From Oasisia sp. SBJ-2009 (lineage: Eukaryota > Annelida > Polychaeta > Sabellida > Siboglinidae), in the NCBI GenBank assembly GCA_964017155.1, contig OZ024863.1, positions 47,782,019 to 47,846,018 on the forward strand: 64,000 nucleotides of DNA, read 5' to 3'. Positions 40,701 to 52,473 of this stretch are shown piece after piece (the first letter of the stretch is position 1; each line of letters starts with the position of its first letter). Both the position numbers and the translations under genes were made by a program. The notes below the pieces were generated by a model that ran no database searches, was not told where the DNA came from, and saw only the letters and a program-made list of their open reading frames with translations.

Positions 40701-43700
40701 TGTGTGTTGTTGTTGCAGGTGTTCAGTCGAGAGACGGCGGAGTACCAGCGCAAGGAGCAGGAGCGGGAGAAAGCCGCACGGCAGGAGACGGAGAAAGAGA
40801 CGGGAGAGAGCAAGGAGGAGAAGGAAAACAAGGAGAACCTACAAACGACAGGTTCGGCACACAGCCTACACCTGCTGTAAACCTTCTGTGTGTCTTTGTG
40901 CAGTTGCTGGGCACCTAACCAGATCTATAAGTCTATAAATATTGAAGTTTGATTATACTTAAATGAGTGAAATAATTACATTCGGAGAAAGACAATCTTA
41001 GGCATGTGCAGAGGTTTCTGTGCATGCGTAGAGTGTGTTATGTGATGATTGATTGCAATTTGTGGGTGATGTGTTTACAGGCAGTAAATGTCAGTGAGTA
41101 TGGACTACCTGGCAAAGGGTAATTTCAGACAGGTTTTTAAACATGGCTTATTGTTTACAGGATCGCTGTCCATATAGGTATTGCTCAGTGTCTACCCAGG
41201 TCCTCCCCATGGCGCATGTCTAGACTGTGTTTTGTTCTTCCAGATGGCGTCAACTCAGACACAAAGAGCCAGAACGGCCCGACCACTACGGACAGTGTCC
41301 AGTCGAGTACTGACCAGCCGGATGGACAGAAGACAGACCCAAGCACGCAGCCACCCACTGACCAGACACACAGCACGGGGCAGGGGGTGGACACGGGGGC
41401 AGGTGGGGACGTTCCCAGCCTGGCTGCCACTGCAGGGAAGGACACGGGTGCGTCACTACCCACTGACACTCCCGCTGTCACTGGTGACACGACATCGACG
41501 ACGACGACGCAGCCGATGGACTCGGTAAATAACAATACTGGTGAGAGTGACGCAGTGCCATCTGGTGACGATCAGACAGACAAGGACACACTGGTGCTGC
41601 CACCTGGTGGCGGGGTCGAGCCGGCGAAGGAGGTCGCAGCGGCCGGGAATAAGGACGAGGAGGAGAAGTTGTTTTCCGAGGGGGAGGACGACAAGAAGGC
41701 CGACGACCTTGAGATTCCCGAGGTAGGACGAACATGTTCCTTGATGTAAGCGCCTCTCTCGGCTGTTTCTGTATGCTCGTCTGAATGTTTGATACAGATT
41801 GGTTAGGGATAGTCTGTTCAGATTCGAAAAAGGGTTTCTGTAACTGGTTTTAAAACGTCATAACCCATTGGGAATGATGGTTCTTTGATGGACACTGTGT
41901 GCGTACAAAGGTGGATTTATGAGTTATTAATCTTTGCAGAAACAAACTGTTAACTTTGGATACAACAACTGAAATCATGAACAGTATATTGTGCGTTTTA
42001 ATTTGTTGTTTCATTGTGATTGCTCCAGGACAGGAGTATTCTAGTTTCCTTATTGTTATACTAGGTTGGAGTATGTTGAGTTTTATGCCTGAATCCAGAA
42101 ATACACCTCTGTAACACGCACTGTTATTACATGTACAACATAATGTTACACACACGTACAATTTCACATTTATGTGTGATACTCATCTGTTGTTAGACTG
42201 ATTTTACTGTAATTGTTATAAAGATTTTGTAAAACTAATTGGTGGCGAGACTGACCTTCCTCTCAGCGGTTGCCTCATTGTAAGTTCACAAAGTTACAAA
42301 AAAGTATTTCATGTCAGTTCAAACCTCCACCAATTCGTGGTGTGGCACTTGCACGATTTTAAGCAGCCTGAAGCCACAGCTAATACCAGAGAAATTCAAT
42401 TGACATAACATACTGGGCCCAGTTTCATGAAGCCGTGTAACTTTACGCGCAATTACGCGGTCTACTGGTCGTAGCTAACAGCGAATAGACAATGCAGCGT
42501 ACAGGCCGGTTTCATGCGACCAATTTAGCATTCGCGCCACTAAGTCGCCGTAGCATTGACCCCCTCACGTCGCGGTGGGGAATCCCTGTATTTGTGCTGT
42601 GTCTGAACATCCTTTTTTCTTTCTAGCTGTGCCTTTGTTGTTCGTATAGCAAATGGGAAGCTATGATGAATATAAAGGATATCCAGTGTATACATTAAAA
42701 ATAATAATGTTGAGAGTGGGCATGTCGGGAGCATACCATACATTTTCAACTTCGGGAGCATACCGTAAATAATTCAACCAGCGTCAAGTTACGCCTACTA
42801 AATACATGGTGCAGCTAAGGGAGCAGACTCGTGAAACGCAACTCTTAGGCTTACGATGGGTTATCGCCCGCTACGACGTCATAAGTAGCCGCTATGAAAC
42901 TGGCCCCTGGGCTGCACAGTTCTTATTTCCATAACAGTGTCACTATACACCAAAATAGGTTCAACTCGCTAGATGATGCCACAGTTGATTTATTTTTCTG
43001 TGAAATATTGTCACCCACCAACCCATGTGTAGTGTTATACATGTTTTAGAGTTTAACAGATTTGTGTCACCGTATATTAGTATGTGAATAGCCATGGACA
43101 GTTCGTGAACTTATGTGGCACCCCGTAGCATATGATACACCATTAAAGTGAAAGTGCCAGCTCCTAGGTTTAATTTTTTCATTTAATATTATGTTCTTAT
43201 GACTACAACATGTGTGTTGATGGTTTACTGCCTGCCAATTTGTGTGTAGTTGCTTTAAATAGCTCAGAAGAGTGTTTGAAATTTGAAAGCTTCCGCCTGC
43301 AACACATTCAAATTGTAAACAAAACACCCAGTTACAAAACAAAATCAGTTGGCAATAATGCACCTGGCGAGCAGAGTTAACCACCATACACTTTATTGTT
43401 TAACTTTCTCGTGTTTTAGACAGCACACTTCCTGTTTCTGGGCAGAGGAACTTTAATATGTTTCTGAATTTATGACATCCATTAGCAGTGTTTGAATGGC
43501 AGCGTGTAGTTTGTGGAGTACAGGAATGGTGTTGAGTAGTTTGTGGCGTCTTCCTGCTCGGATGTGATTGTGACTGTGTCCTTCTCTTGCATGACCCACG
43601 CCAAGGTGTTTGCTTCTTCTAGGTGTAGTAGCTCTAGCAGGTTGTATGAAGTAAGTTCTACATATCTTTGTGCATTCGTTCGTGTTCTTTTATGTTCGTA

Positions 43701-45254
43701 CTAATGCTAATGCATTGCCTACAAAAACTAGACAGTTACTGTGTAGTAATTAGTCCCAAGTTAATAGACAAGGCATGAATGTAAGGTAGATTTTATATCA
43801 ACCTGCTGAAAATGTTTTATATATATATCAGTCTGGCCAACTTATACTTGCTCACCGACCGGACCATTGATGCCAAAATCTAAACAAAGTCACAAATACC
43901 TTTTTTGATAGTTCTGGTTTCTATGAGAGGGTTTATTTTGCAATATCTAGCATTTCTGTTATTGTTATTACAGTGCTTTTTTATATAATATAATGAATAT
44001 TATCTAAAATGAAAATTGTAAAAAAATTGATGTTTTAAATGTCACAATTTTAAGTTGCAAACTTGTTAAACAACATGCATGCCATGGAGTATGCTACATT
44101 TTTTTATTCTGGCCAGCAACAGTACAAACTTAGATATTGTTAATTTTCAAGAGAAGTTTGTCTTGTTACTGATTGGTTACAATAAGTTGTCCCCTCTTGA
44201 CATGTTGCGCAGTTGTTACTAATCATTGCTGTGAATGTTAACAGCTTGTTATATTATAGTGTCTGATGTTTTGTGAAAGTTTCTTTTAAATACAATGCTG
44301 GCTCAGTTGCTACAAAGTACCATAGTAGTGTCAAGACAAAATAGACAAGATTGGGCAATGTATAGACCTTTTTGTATTACTGTTGTGTTTTTTGGAATGT
44401 CTCATTACATAATATATGTGTAGGTCCATTACTGTTCACAACTCTTGAAATGTCACCGGTTTGGTGGATTCGTTGTGTTCCTCTCATGTGCAGTTGTTTA
44501 GTTATGGCAGACACAGGCTTTGTGCAAGGCGTATTTGTACACTTTAGTTTGGACAGGCTGAGTGTAAAGATGCACATCTTCCAGCTGACATTTACCATAT
44601 TCTGTTGATTGACCTTCCTTTAGTTTTTAGTGCAGGAGAGACAGTCATTGACATCACTGTAGGGCTGTCCTGTATGGTCTCCCTAACTCCCTTTGCTGTA
44701 ATATCAACAAAGTTATGATACTTTAACTAGAACATTTGGTTTGTGTAAAATTGACTTCCATTTATAAGATTGTGGTGAATCTGTTGCTAAGCAGCATGTT
44801 TATTGTTTCTAAGCAGCATGTTTGCAACAAGCGGTATTGTTGCTGTGTAGCAAATTGTTTTTGTATAATGCATCAGTGTTGCTAAGCAGCATGTTTGTTA
44901 CATGTAGAGATGACGCTGTTGCTAAGCAACATGTTTGTTATGTTAGAGATAACCCTGTTGCTAAGCAACATGTTTGTTACACATAGTGATGACCCTGTTG
45001 CTAAGCAACATGTTTGTTACACATAGTGATGACTCGGTTGCTAAGCAGCGTGTCTGTTGTAGGAGCATCGAGATTTAGAGGCGAGGATAGCACAGATCAT
45101 AAAGAACACAGAGACGGTCGAGTTCTCCGGGCGTAAGTTCACATCGCCGCGCCATCACAACAAATACAGTTTTGAGACGCGGCCGTACAACGACGACGAC
45201 GATGAAGAGGCAGTGATGGACGACGAAGAGCTGCACAGTTTATTAGGCGTCTAG
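27856..45254 (+). CDS. PSIP1/HDGFL2: PWWP and integrase-binding-domain chromatin protein, 20 exons
   Basis: Nuclear chromatin adaptor of the LEDGF/HDGF family; the PWWP domain reads methylated H3K36 nucleosomes and the IBD docks partner proteins. Exons: 27856-27927, 29001-29077, 29719-29857, 30552-30677, 32403-32462, 33047-33208, 33856-34075, 34585-34666, 35281-35373, 36150-36312, 36559-36783, 37091-37144, 37629-37777, 38087-38160, 38729-38799, 39198-39299, 39618-39722, 40719-40851, 41244-41722, 45063-45254. All phases agree: 2778 nt, 925 residues, longer than human HDGFL2. Residues 1-96: PWWP ([37 protein letters not shown]). 97-400: acidic/basic linker with AT-hook-like GRPPKR (about 159), GPGRPRG (224) and KRGRKP (268). 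474-565: charged helices. 566-665: IBD ([29 protein letters not shown]). 703-862: acidic Ser/Thr-rich. 863-925: unfamiliar tail ending EELHSLLGV. Exon 9 has a TAGTAG tandem acceptor. Confidence 0.93.
28616..28753. repeat. (GT)n microsatellite in PWWP gene intron 1
   Basis: GT repeat interrupted by about five GGGT units at 28659-28679. Frames on both strands are artefacts. Confidence 0.96.
29434..29459. other. Perfect 26-bp palindrome in PWWP gene intron 2
   Basis: CACATACTCTTGA followed directly by its reverse complement, centred on GATC with no spacer. No terminal repeats or target duplication seen around it. Confidence 0.95.
29562..29645 (-). mobile_element. Retroelement tail, reverse orientation
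   Basis: (AAT)n followed by AAGATAACTTCTATTGTGC resembles the reverse complement of a non-LTR element end (GCACAATAGAAGTTATCTT then (ATT)n). Short, no coding content. Confidence 0.35.
30218..30460 (-). mobile_element. 5'-truncated retroelement tail, reverse orientation
   Basis: On the minus strand this reads GAATTTCCCGGTCCGGGACA, then AAGTTTTATTG and (TATTG)n. That matches the pattern at 61960-62015 (GACGAATTTCC, CCGGGATGATAAAGTTTTCA, TTGTATTG). Two copies of the same tail type in opposite orientation support a dispersed element. Only the tail edge (about 30222) is clear. Confidence 0.5.
30949..32241. mobile_element. Non-autonomous hAT-type DNA transposon in PWWP gene intron 4
   Basis: Terminal inverted repeats CAGAGCTGTAA (30949-30959) and TTACAGCTCTG (32231-32241) are flanked by a perfect 8-bp direct repeat ACCAGGAG at 30941-30948 and 32242-32249, the hallmark of hAT insertion. 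Both subterminal regions carry many GTAACGAAGTAC / ACTTTTACTT boxes. The 1293-bp interior has no transposase frame; the longest frame (31402-31617) shows no BED or dimerisation domain. It lies between exons 4 and 5 without touching splice sites. Confidence 0.93.
32473..32545 (+). mobile_element. Possible tRNA-derived SINE head in PWWP gene intron 5
   Basis: TAGTGTAGTGGTTAGAACAT resembles a Pol III A box and tRNA D-arm. It runs into a GA-rich tract at 32521 and has no B box or full cloverleaf. It begins about 10 nt after the exon 5 donor. Confidence 0.3.
35105..35170 (+). mobile_element. Retroelement tail in PWWP gene intron 8
   Basis: TTGCGCTTTATAAATAATAA followed by TATTATTATTAT has the form common at ends of animal non-LTR elements. 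No coding part recognised. Confidence 0.4.
39000..39055. repeat. GA-rich tract with poly(G) in PWWP gene intron 15
   Basis: GAGAGGGAGAAAGAGAAGAG-like purine run ending in about twelve Gs. Confidence 0.85.
40437..40718 (+). repeat. 27/30-bp minisatellite containing the 3' splice site of PWWP gene intron 17
   Basis: Unit TTGTTGTTGCAG|GTGTTCATCTGTGTG is repeated ten times and the last copy supplies the acceptor of exon 18. CAG|GT junctions end at 40451, 40481, 40511, 40541, 40580, 40610, 40637, 40664, 40691 and 40718 (the one used). Spacings are 30, 30, 30, 39, 30, 27, 27, 27 and 27, all multiples of three. Acceptors at 40691 or 40664 would add one or two in-frame VFICVLLLQ units. Earlier ones meet an in-frame TAG at 40659-40661. 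Confidence 0.95.
42415..42908. mobile_element. Candidate MITE in PWWP gene intron 19
   Basis: The left end GGGCCCAGTTTCATGAAGC (from 42415) is matched by the reverse complement of the right end, GGGGCCAGTTTCATAGC (ending about 42908). The roughly 490-bp interior has no transposase frame. A target-site duplication could not be assigned. Terminal GGSCCAGTTTCAT is compatible with a small cut-and-paste element. Confidence 0.6.
43000..44760. other. Remainder of PWWP gene intron 19, no further gene
   Basis: Only short frames without domains. A search by eye for an extra exon in the phase required between exons 19 and 20 found none. Confidence 0.4.
44878..45055 (+). repeat. 40-bp tandem array of X-box-like palindromes before the last PWWP-gene exon
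   Basis: Five copies at 39-40 bp spacing, starting at 44878, 44918, 44957, 44997 and 45037, with an isolated related copy at 44783. The core is GTTGCTAAGCAAC (three exact) or GTTGCTAAGCAGC. The exact form fits the RFX X-box consensus RYYNYY-N-RRNRAC. The array ends within about 10 bp of the exon 20 acceptor (45062). Confidence 0.92.
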
Positions 45255-45700
45255 TTAAGATGTTACGTTCAGTTCAAGTTGAAGACATGGTGTCCGGGGG
45301 CGTGGACACATCGACCCTGTGAGGGTGCGGAAAATTATGCACCAGAGCTTCCAGTGTGTGAGACGACAGACATCACACGCACCAGCAGAGGAACTGTGAC
45401 GGAGCGATTACCGGAAATTACGCGCTTTGGCAATCATGGATTTCTTTGCGTTTAAAATGCAGGTGTTGGCCCACTTGTTGAGTAGCCCGTTGGCAAGGAC
45501 ATCCATGGCTTATTTTGCCGACAGACTTCTGCTTCAGACTCTACGCGCCGTAGGCTCCTTGTTGCTGGGGACATGCTTCATCGTCATGTAGTGCTGTCGC
45601 TACACTCAGCAATCAATTCCTGTTATTAATGTCTACTGCAACTAGTTAATGTTTGTACTGTGTCGAATAAATGTTAGTCACAGGTTCAGGCTTGTTAATT
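45255..45700 (+). promoter_or_regulatory. PWWP-gene 3' UTR with polyadenylation signal
   Basis: AATAAA at 45666-45671, 412 nt after the stop, is the first canonical signal seen. No competing frame of note. Confidence 0.6.
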
Positions 45701-47513
45701 GACTGGGGGCCAGTTGTCAGATACTAGAATATAGTGAGTGAGGTAAATAATAGGATCATGGAATAATATAAGCTCGGGTACAGTGTGGTATATAAGTCAG
45801 TGGCGAGAATATAGCATAGGAGGCAAATAAACGGAGCTCATGCAGTCTTATAAATCGGTGATGAACACCTTGTGTAGTTGGTAGTTGGAGTCTGCTTGTG
45901 ACATTAATAATTAATATATTCTTGACAGAGTTGCAGCCTGTGTATTGGCCACACACTGTCTGTTACTCTAAAGAACTTATTTACTACAGATGACATGTCC
46001 ATGTCCATGACAGACAGGTCAAAACAAAACGACTGTACTTTTGTTTGGTGACACAGTGTCACATTTATTGCTATTCAATTATCAGCAAAACATGTTCAGT
46101 TCCATTAATGTTCATGTTTGCTGGTGGTAAGTTCAACTACTGGTGCCAGAATTGATGTAAGGACAGACTTGGGTACTTGCATTGCAAGTATCATTGTTGA
46201 GCAGCACAGCACTGAATACTAGCTCCACGACAACTGTTGATACTTAGAATTAGCTAATTAGATAAGATACAACAATCTTTATTAAAAAAGCACTCCACAG
46301 TTATGCATCAAAAAATTGCAAAATCAATCAATGAAATGGCACATTTAAGCCTATTGAGATACCGCATTCTTACTTTCAGTCAACTCTGTCACCAGTAGAG
46401 ATCAAAGTTGATTAAAACGCAACAACATAATGAACAAATATTCCTACTTTCACCAACATTCATAAGTTACTGACTGAAGCCCAGAAAACTGGAATTCTAT
46501 ATATACACATACTAGATTTCTTATGAATTCAAATTAACAAAACCGGTATTAGCAGGTTACTATATAACTATTAGTCGTCCAAGCATTACACATCCAATAG
46601 AACCGTTGTTTATCGAGGCAAAAGATAAAAGTAACACAAGACAGCAAAGCGACAGTTATACTGAGGAACATTAGCTCAGTTAAGAGACTCTACAGTCGAG
46701 TCGAACATAGAGGATGGACTTGCAATCCTAATTTTACCAGTTACGGAATGTTCACCAACAGTCAAACACAATAAACACTCAACAAGAGGTAACAGAAGAT
46801 GGTTTATAGACTGCTATGACCTATCATATCCACTAGACATTACTCATTGACACACTCTACGAGACCGTCTTGAGTTATGTGGATAGATTAGCACTGTCTA
46901 AATACAGCCCAGTCGGTCTTTCGGTGGGTACCAGGGTCATTGGTATTAACACCATTTAAAAAATAACATCACCAACAGATCATTGACAATACGAGAATTG
47001 TATTAACATATCTTTATCGTACTACGGGTAGCATACTGACCAATGGACAGCTTGACTGTCCAGCATTGGATATGACAAGTCTGTGATAGCAACATTGTTT
47101 CTCAAAGACCCACCTATCAAGTAAACGATGCTAACTGTCTGCATAGCAGTGACACATTACAAAAATAGTCACCCAATGAAACGACGGCGTGAACAACATG
47201 AACAGACAGTGAGTGACATACAATGGCTGGCACTGTAGACCTCAGATTCCCCCCTCCCAAATACCGTATTTGACCGCACGACCACACATACCTGCAATTC
47301 TAGAAATTGTGCATTCCCCGTTTGTTTCAGTAATTTTCATAAGCGGGTGCCATAAATCCTTCCAAAGATTGTGCTACAACCCGCCCTCTAAATCTGGCCA
47401 AATCTAACCTCCCCTCTTTGATATGTGGTCAAATACGGCACAAATTTACAGCCGATGTAATCGGCTTTTCTCTACGCACTATTTCACCTGTAGCCACTAG
47501 TGAACAGTGTCCA
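45701..47513. other. Gap between converging genes; probable TMED 3' UTR in the right part
   Basis: No coding frame recognised. AATAAA on the minus strand at 46283-46278 could terminate the TMED transcript, giving a 1.2-kb 3' UTR. The adjacent TAGATAAGATACAACAATCT also resembles a reversed retroelement tail, so the signal may have come from an insertion. Confidence 0.4.
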
Positions 47514-49851
47514 CTACGTGTTGCTGACCACAATTGGCCGTTTGTCCGTGAAGAAGCTGCGCAGGACCATCACCTGACCGATGCCGACAAGGAGAATAAT
47601 GACCGCCTGACCGACAGACCAATACTGGACCCGCTCATTGAGGTCCTCTGCAAAGACACGGCCCTGGGCCTCTCTCAGACGGTGGTGGGTCTGGTAGTCT
47701 ATGATGATCTTCAGCTCGTTGTGGATCAGCTGGGCCGATGTCTCCATCTACAACACAAGTTACAAGATCAACAGACAGAAATTCTTACACAATCTTTTAC
47801 ATTTGGCAGATCAAGATTTCAAGTCAGGCCATTTTCTTACTTTCAATTGGTTCTGTCAAAGTACAGACATTTACAAAATATATCTGGCTTGTTATAATGA
47901 AGAGTTTGAAGCTTTGAAAAACGTATTGACAAATTCACTCCGACGACTCAACACAGCACGGGTAGGTTGGACCGTTGGACTGTCAATGTAGACACCTAAA
48001 CAGCTAAACCCCATTGAACCAGCTTCTTACTGAACATAAGCTTACACTCAAAGATCCATTACAGATAATATATCCATGTGCAGAGTGGAGATGATACGAA
48101 CATCTGTCTGCAAGATTTAGAACACATGCCGTAAAGCATACCTCTCAGAAATATTGCATGCTCTGCCTGACTACTCAGTCACTGCTACCTCAGACAGGCA
48201 TAATTTAGTAAGTCACTGTATCACAACTTTACAAGGTTTAGCCACTTTATCGTACTACAGGTTGTAATACTTGGAAATGCTACAAAAATTTATGAATCTA
48301 CCAACAAATATCTTGACATGACTTTGTCGACAAGTTACCTGTGTCATGGGCATTTCCATCTTGCCATCGCCATGCAGAGGTTTCTCATCGCCGACTTGGA
48401 AATCAAAGTAGACAGTTTTGTGTGTGAAAGTAGAGAATTCGTTGCTAAAGCAGAACTTGTATTCCCCGGTCACTTCAGTTGTCCACGTGTAGCTGTCGTA
48501 TTGCTTGCGAGAGTCCTTGTGCAGCTGTTGGCCATTTACACCAATGACCTCCACGTCTATGTCGTAGTTGCCTCCAGTGATCACCTGTAAACAAACACAG
48601 CATTTAGATTTAGAGCAAACATTGGCAGAATACGGGTACTTATTTTAACCATTCTATGGCTACTTCTGTCTCAAACCACGCAAATTATACGTAACCTGGT
48701 ATCAGTTTTATGAAATGTTATGACTAGACACTGCACATGGATAAGATCATTTATGCAAATTGTCTAGTTTTTTAGTTTCTGACAACAGATACTGGTCTGT
48801 ATTTCACATTATTGATAATTTTGTTTAAGTGCCTTGTCACTGCACTGACAAATGCACTATTGAAAAAAAATTATGTTTTCTTATTAACAACCTACATAAT
48901 TAAGAAGTACAAACTACAAAGTATATTTTTTATTGAAAGCACATACATATGCATACATAGTTCTAGTATTCTTGACAAAGTAACAGTAATTTTATTAGTT
49001 ACATAACATAATCTACCAAGTTCATCAGCTGACCATTTTTAATTATGCAATTGTAAGTGTGGTTAGTATGACATGCAGTGTTGCAATGTTATTAAAGATT
49101 ATTTCAAAAGACAAAGAGGGCATGTCTTAATGGCCCCCCTAAATATGCCACTGTTGGGTTTACATTAACATATTTTTACATGCTATATAATATACGGAGG
49201 CCTATAATATAATATACAAAAACCTATAATATATTGATGGTTGCCACATTAACTACCGAGTAAGCTTAAATATTTAGGCTCATTTAATATACATAATTAT
49301 TTAGGTAAACAGGGCAAGTCCCAAGTTCAACATGAGGATTTCTGAGAATGTTTTGTTTAAATATTTTGATTAGATCATGGCTCATGCATCCAATTTTATC
49401 CCCTAGCTATACTTGTTTAGTTTGTGCAGAGTTTACAACGCATGGACCGACTAATCCTAGAAGCAAAGACAAAGCATATTTAATGGTGGTTCACACATTT
49501 CAGTAACACGTCACTGTCACTGGTAATAACAGCTGTCAAATCTCCAGCCGGATAAGTATTAAGTTACCCGTTGTATGCCAAACAAACACTACCAGAAACA
49601 GGGTCTTATATTACACTATCGTAAATGTAAATATAATCCAGTTGAAACATGTATGTAACACCATACTGTGTTATGCTGCCGAGTAACCCTGTGTTACTTA
49701 CCTGATATTCCAAGGTACATTTGACACCTTTTTCGATGTTTTCATGAAAACATTGCTTCACGCTATCTGGCAGTTCAAATGTCATTTCGCCGGCTAGCAC
49801 AATGCCGCAGCACACAGTGCAAATTACGAATATATAACACAATTGATTCAT
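47514..49851 (-). CDS. TMED3/7: p24 family cargo receptor, TMED3/TMED7 type, 3 exons
   Basis: Type I membrane protein cycling between ER and Golgi in COPI/COPII vesicles, in hetero-oligomers with other p24 proteins. Exons on the minus strand: 49851-49702, 48584-48339, 47747-47514, all phase 0; 630 nt, 209 residues. Residues 1-21 are a signal peptide ([16 protein letters not shown]). The GOLD domain follows: [13 protein letters not shown] with Cys34, [19 protein letters not shown], and [20 protein letters not shown]. Residues about 133-176 form the luminal coiled coil ([17 protein letters not shown]). A transmembrane helix spans about 177-195. The short cytosolic tail [15 protein letters not shown] has the FF and basic coat-binding signals. 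Sequence is closest to TMED7/TMED3 from memory; the two cannot be separated here. A three-codon upstream frame (ATG at 49978-49976) may lie in the 5' UTR. Confidence 0.95.
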
Positions 49852-50314
49852 TTTGAATAAGCTACTTAAGTCCAAACGGAGACAGCAGCTTGCAACACTT
49901 AGCAAGAGTTTGAGATCAATACAACCGGCGACGCATTCCACGTCGTTTGACCGAAATGATGACGATTCAACACAGCATGGCAGCGCCCAGCAATGTACGC
50001 TAACGTGGCAAGATCCCGGATGTGTATTTTTCTCTACAAAATAATAATTCCCCACAAATCCGCCAATGTCGCCACGACATGCGCACGAATGTACAAGTGT
50101 CCCCCTCTAGCGAATATATCAGCACTGCAAGTATACAGGCAGATTTAGCGGAGCAGGCTCATTCCCTGAGATAACTCACCAAGAGCAAAATGCACTCTTT
50201 CAGAACAAGGACGTTTGGTCTATTGTTTTATTCTAAAGCTGAAACGATGGTACATTCACTTAGACAATAATCTTTACGTTAGAATTATAGAACATAACGT
50301 AGGCATAACAAAAA

Positions 50315-51314
50315 CAACATGTTTTTGTTATCTTCATAAATGATCTACCTGATGTTATAAAAAAACTCTCATCTTTTCCTATTTGCAGATGATATGAAAC
50401 TTTTTAACCCTATTTATAATTAAGATAACTGCAACATCCTACAAAAGGATCTCACCTCAGCGGAGAAATGGTCAGAAACATCACTACTGAAATTTCATCC
50501 TGATAAATGTTGTAACATGCGAATTGGACGTTCCTCCATAAGAAATGATGGATACACAATGGGTAAAGATCAGAAAACAATTAATAAAGCAGAAACAGTA
50601 AAGGATATTGGAGTAACTTTTGACTCATCACTTAACTTCGAGGCACATATGTCAGAACAAATTAATAAAGCCAATTCTATGATGGGGATAATTCGACGCA
50701 CTTTTGAATATCTAGATGATAAGTGTTTTTCTACTGTTTTTAAGTCTCTTGTCCGACCACATATCGAGTATGCAAACCAGGTATGGAGTCCATATTTAAT
50801 GAAACACATAACAGCACTTGAAAATGTTCAGCGTCGAGCAACTAAATTAATTCCTGGATATAAGGAACTGGATTATAAAGAACGTCTAATAAGATTAAAG
50901 CTACCAACTCTTTCATACCGTCGACTTAGGGGAGACATGATAGAAATTTACAAAATATTAACTGGGAAATATGATTCTACTGTTACATCAAATTTTGTTA
51001 CATTAAGGGATAATGATTCAATAACGAGAGGGCACAACCTAAAAATATTTAAAGAAAGATGCCGATTGAACATCCGAAAAAATTCATTTGTATACCGATC
51101 TACTGATGTATGGAATAGTCTGCCACAGTCTGTGGTAGATGCTCCATCAGTCCAATCATTTGAAGGTAGACTTGATAAACTATTGAAAAATCATCCTATA
51201 AAAAATGATTTTACGGCACCACCTCAACTATGGACTGTGTCACCTTTAGACGCATGCGCACAGTCTCAAATCAATGATCAAGACAGAGCTGGCACAAGAG
51301 GCAGAAATGCCTAA
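50315..51314 (+). pseudogene. Decayed non-LTR retrotransposon reverse transcriptase, C-terminal part
   Basis: The fragment starts with FINDLPDVI and, after a frame change, FADDMKLFN (the catalytic Asp-Asp box). After a further shift an open frame from 50517 runs to 51314 with KDIGVTFDSSLNF, SLVRPHIEYANQVWSPY, LENVQRRATKLIPGY and FVYRSTDVWNSLPQSVV, the thumb and C-terminal region typical of CR1/Jockey-like elements. The endonuclease and N-terminal RT are missing and at least two frame disruptions exist, so it is a dead 5'-truncated copy. A tandem AACCTGTAAG repeat (about 51330-51360) follows. Confidence 0.88.
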
Positions 51315-51329
51315 TTCAGCCAGAAAAGG

Positions 51330-51360
51330 ACCTGTAAGAACCTGTAAGAACCTGTAAGAA
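51330..51360 (+). repeat. Short tandem repeat after the RT fragment
   Basis: Three copies of AACCTGTAAG about 15 nt past the RT stop, in a 3' UTR-like context. It may mark or lie near the 3' end of the element. Confidence 0.7.
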
Positions 51361-52165
51361 TGTTACTAGGTCTAGGGGAGCTGAAACATTTTGGCAATTA
51401 ATAAACGGCCCAAACACAAGAACAAACCATTTAGAGTAGATGTGACCATTTGATGAGCTGGAATTTGATGAGCTGGAGCCATGGTAGATTTTAAATAATT
51501 TTTTTTTAATTTGGATATCTTTGACTACTGGACGCCATCACATTACGACCAATAGTTGCATTTGATTTGACTAGCTCCTATCTACTCAATGTAAATTTAA
51601 GATTGATTCTTATTTAATGTTAATTTCTAAGCAAAAACGAGAATATGGTGCTAACACGGGTAAGTTGTAACAGAGGTCTTGCAGGCAAATCTGCTAATGC
51701 AAATTTATCAGCAAGGCGACAGTATATTCACCAATATATTTGACCACGTCATATCCACTATCACGTGAGTCCGTCAACACATCATCGAGTTATGCCATGT
51801 TAAAGAAAAAAATACTGTTCTCGACTTACACTATATCTAAAAGTTAAGCGTATGTGTATCTGGGTTAGGTTTGATGGATGTAGTTATGAGTAGAGTGTTG
51901 TAGATCTTACATAAACCATTCAATATGATCTTATGTGCGTTTTTGGCAATCCCGTGCTGTGTGAGCAAGACGGGGCTAGTTGTAACGTTCATCTAGGGGC
52001 AAATTGTAACATTGTTAGAACAAGACCCCAAAGGTCGGAGGGGAATGTTGTATTACAGGAAATATTAGCATCTCAACAGCAACGCGACGAGGACGTTGTA
52101 ATTACTATACCCAGAAACATATAGGCATGGACAAACATTCTGCGAGTAGCACACACGCACGCACT
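51361..52165. other. No recognised gene
   Basis: Possibly the remaining 3' part of the retroelement, then unremarkable DNA. A 63-codon frame at 51933-52124 (QQQRDEDVVITIPRNI at its end) lacks a recognised domain. Confidence 0.35.
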
Positions 52166-52169
52166 CCTA

Positions 52170-52172
52170 CTC

Positions 52173-52254
<82 letters not shown>

Positions 52255-52294
52255 CAGTAGCAGTAGCAGTAGCAGTAGCAGTAGCAGTAGCAGT

Positions 52295-52331
<37 letters not shown>
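52170..52331. repeat. (GTA)n/(GTAGCA)n/(GCA)n trinucleotide array
   Basis: About 27 GTA units, then GTAGCA units, then about 9 GCA units. Poly-Ser, poly-Leu and similar frames are artefacts. Confidence 0.97.
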
Positions 52332-52333
<2 letters not shown>

Positions 52334-52473
52334 GTAAACAAAACAAATCCCTCTGCCGAGAGAGGCAGGCAACGACAAAATCACACGATGCTGCAAATAA
52401 CCTTAGAATCTTCCTCAACCGTGTAGTTCCAGTGGCAGCGCAAGATTGTCCTTACATCAAACGGGTCCATTAC

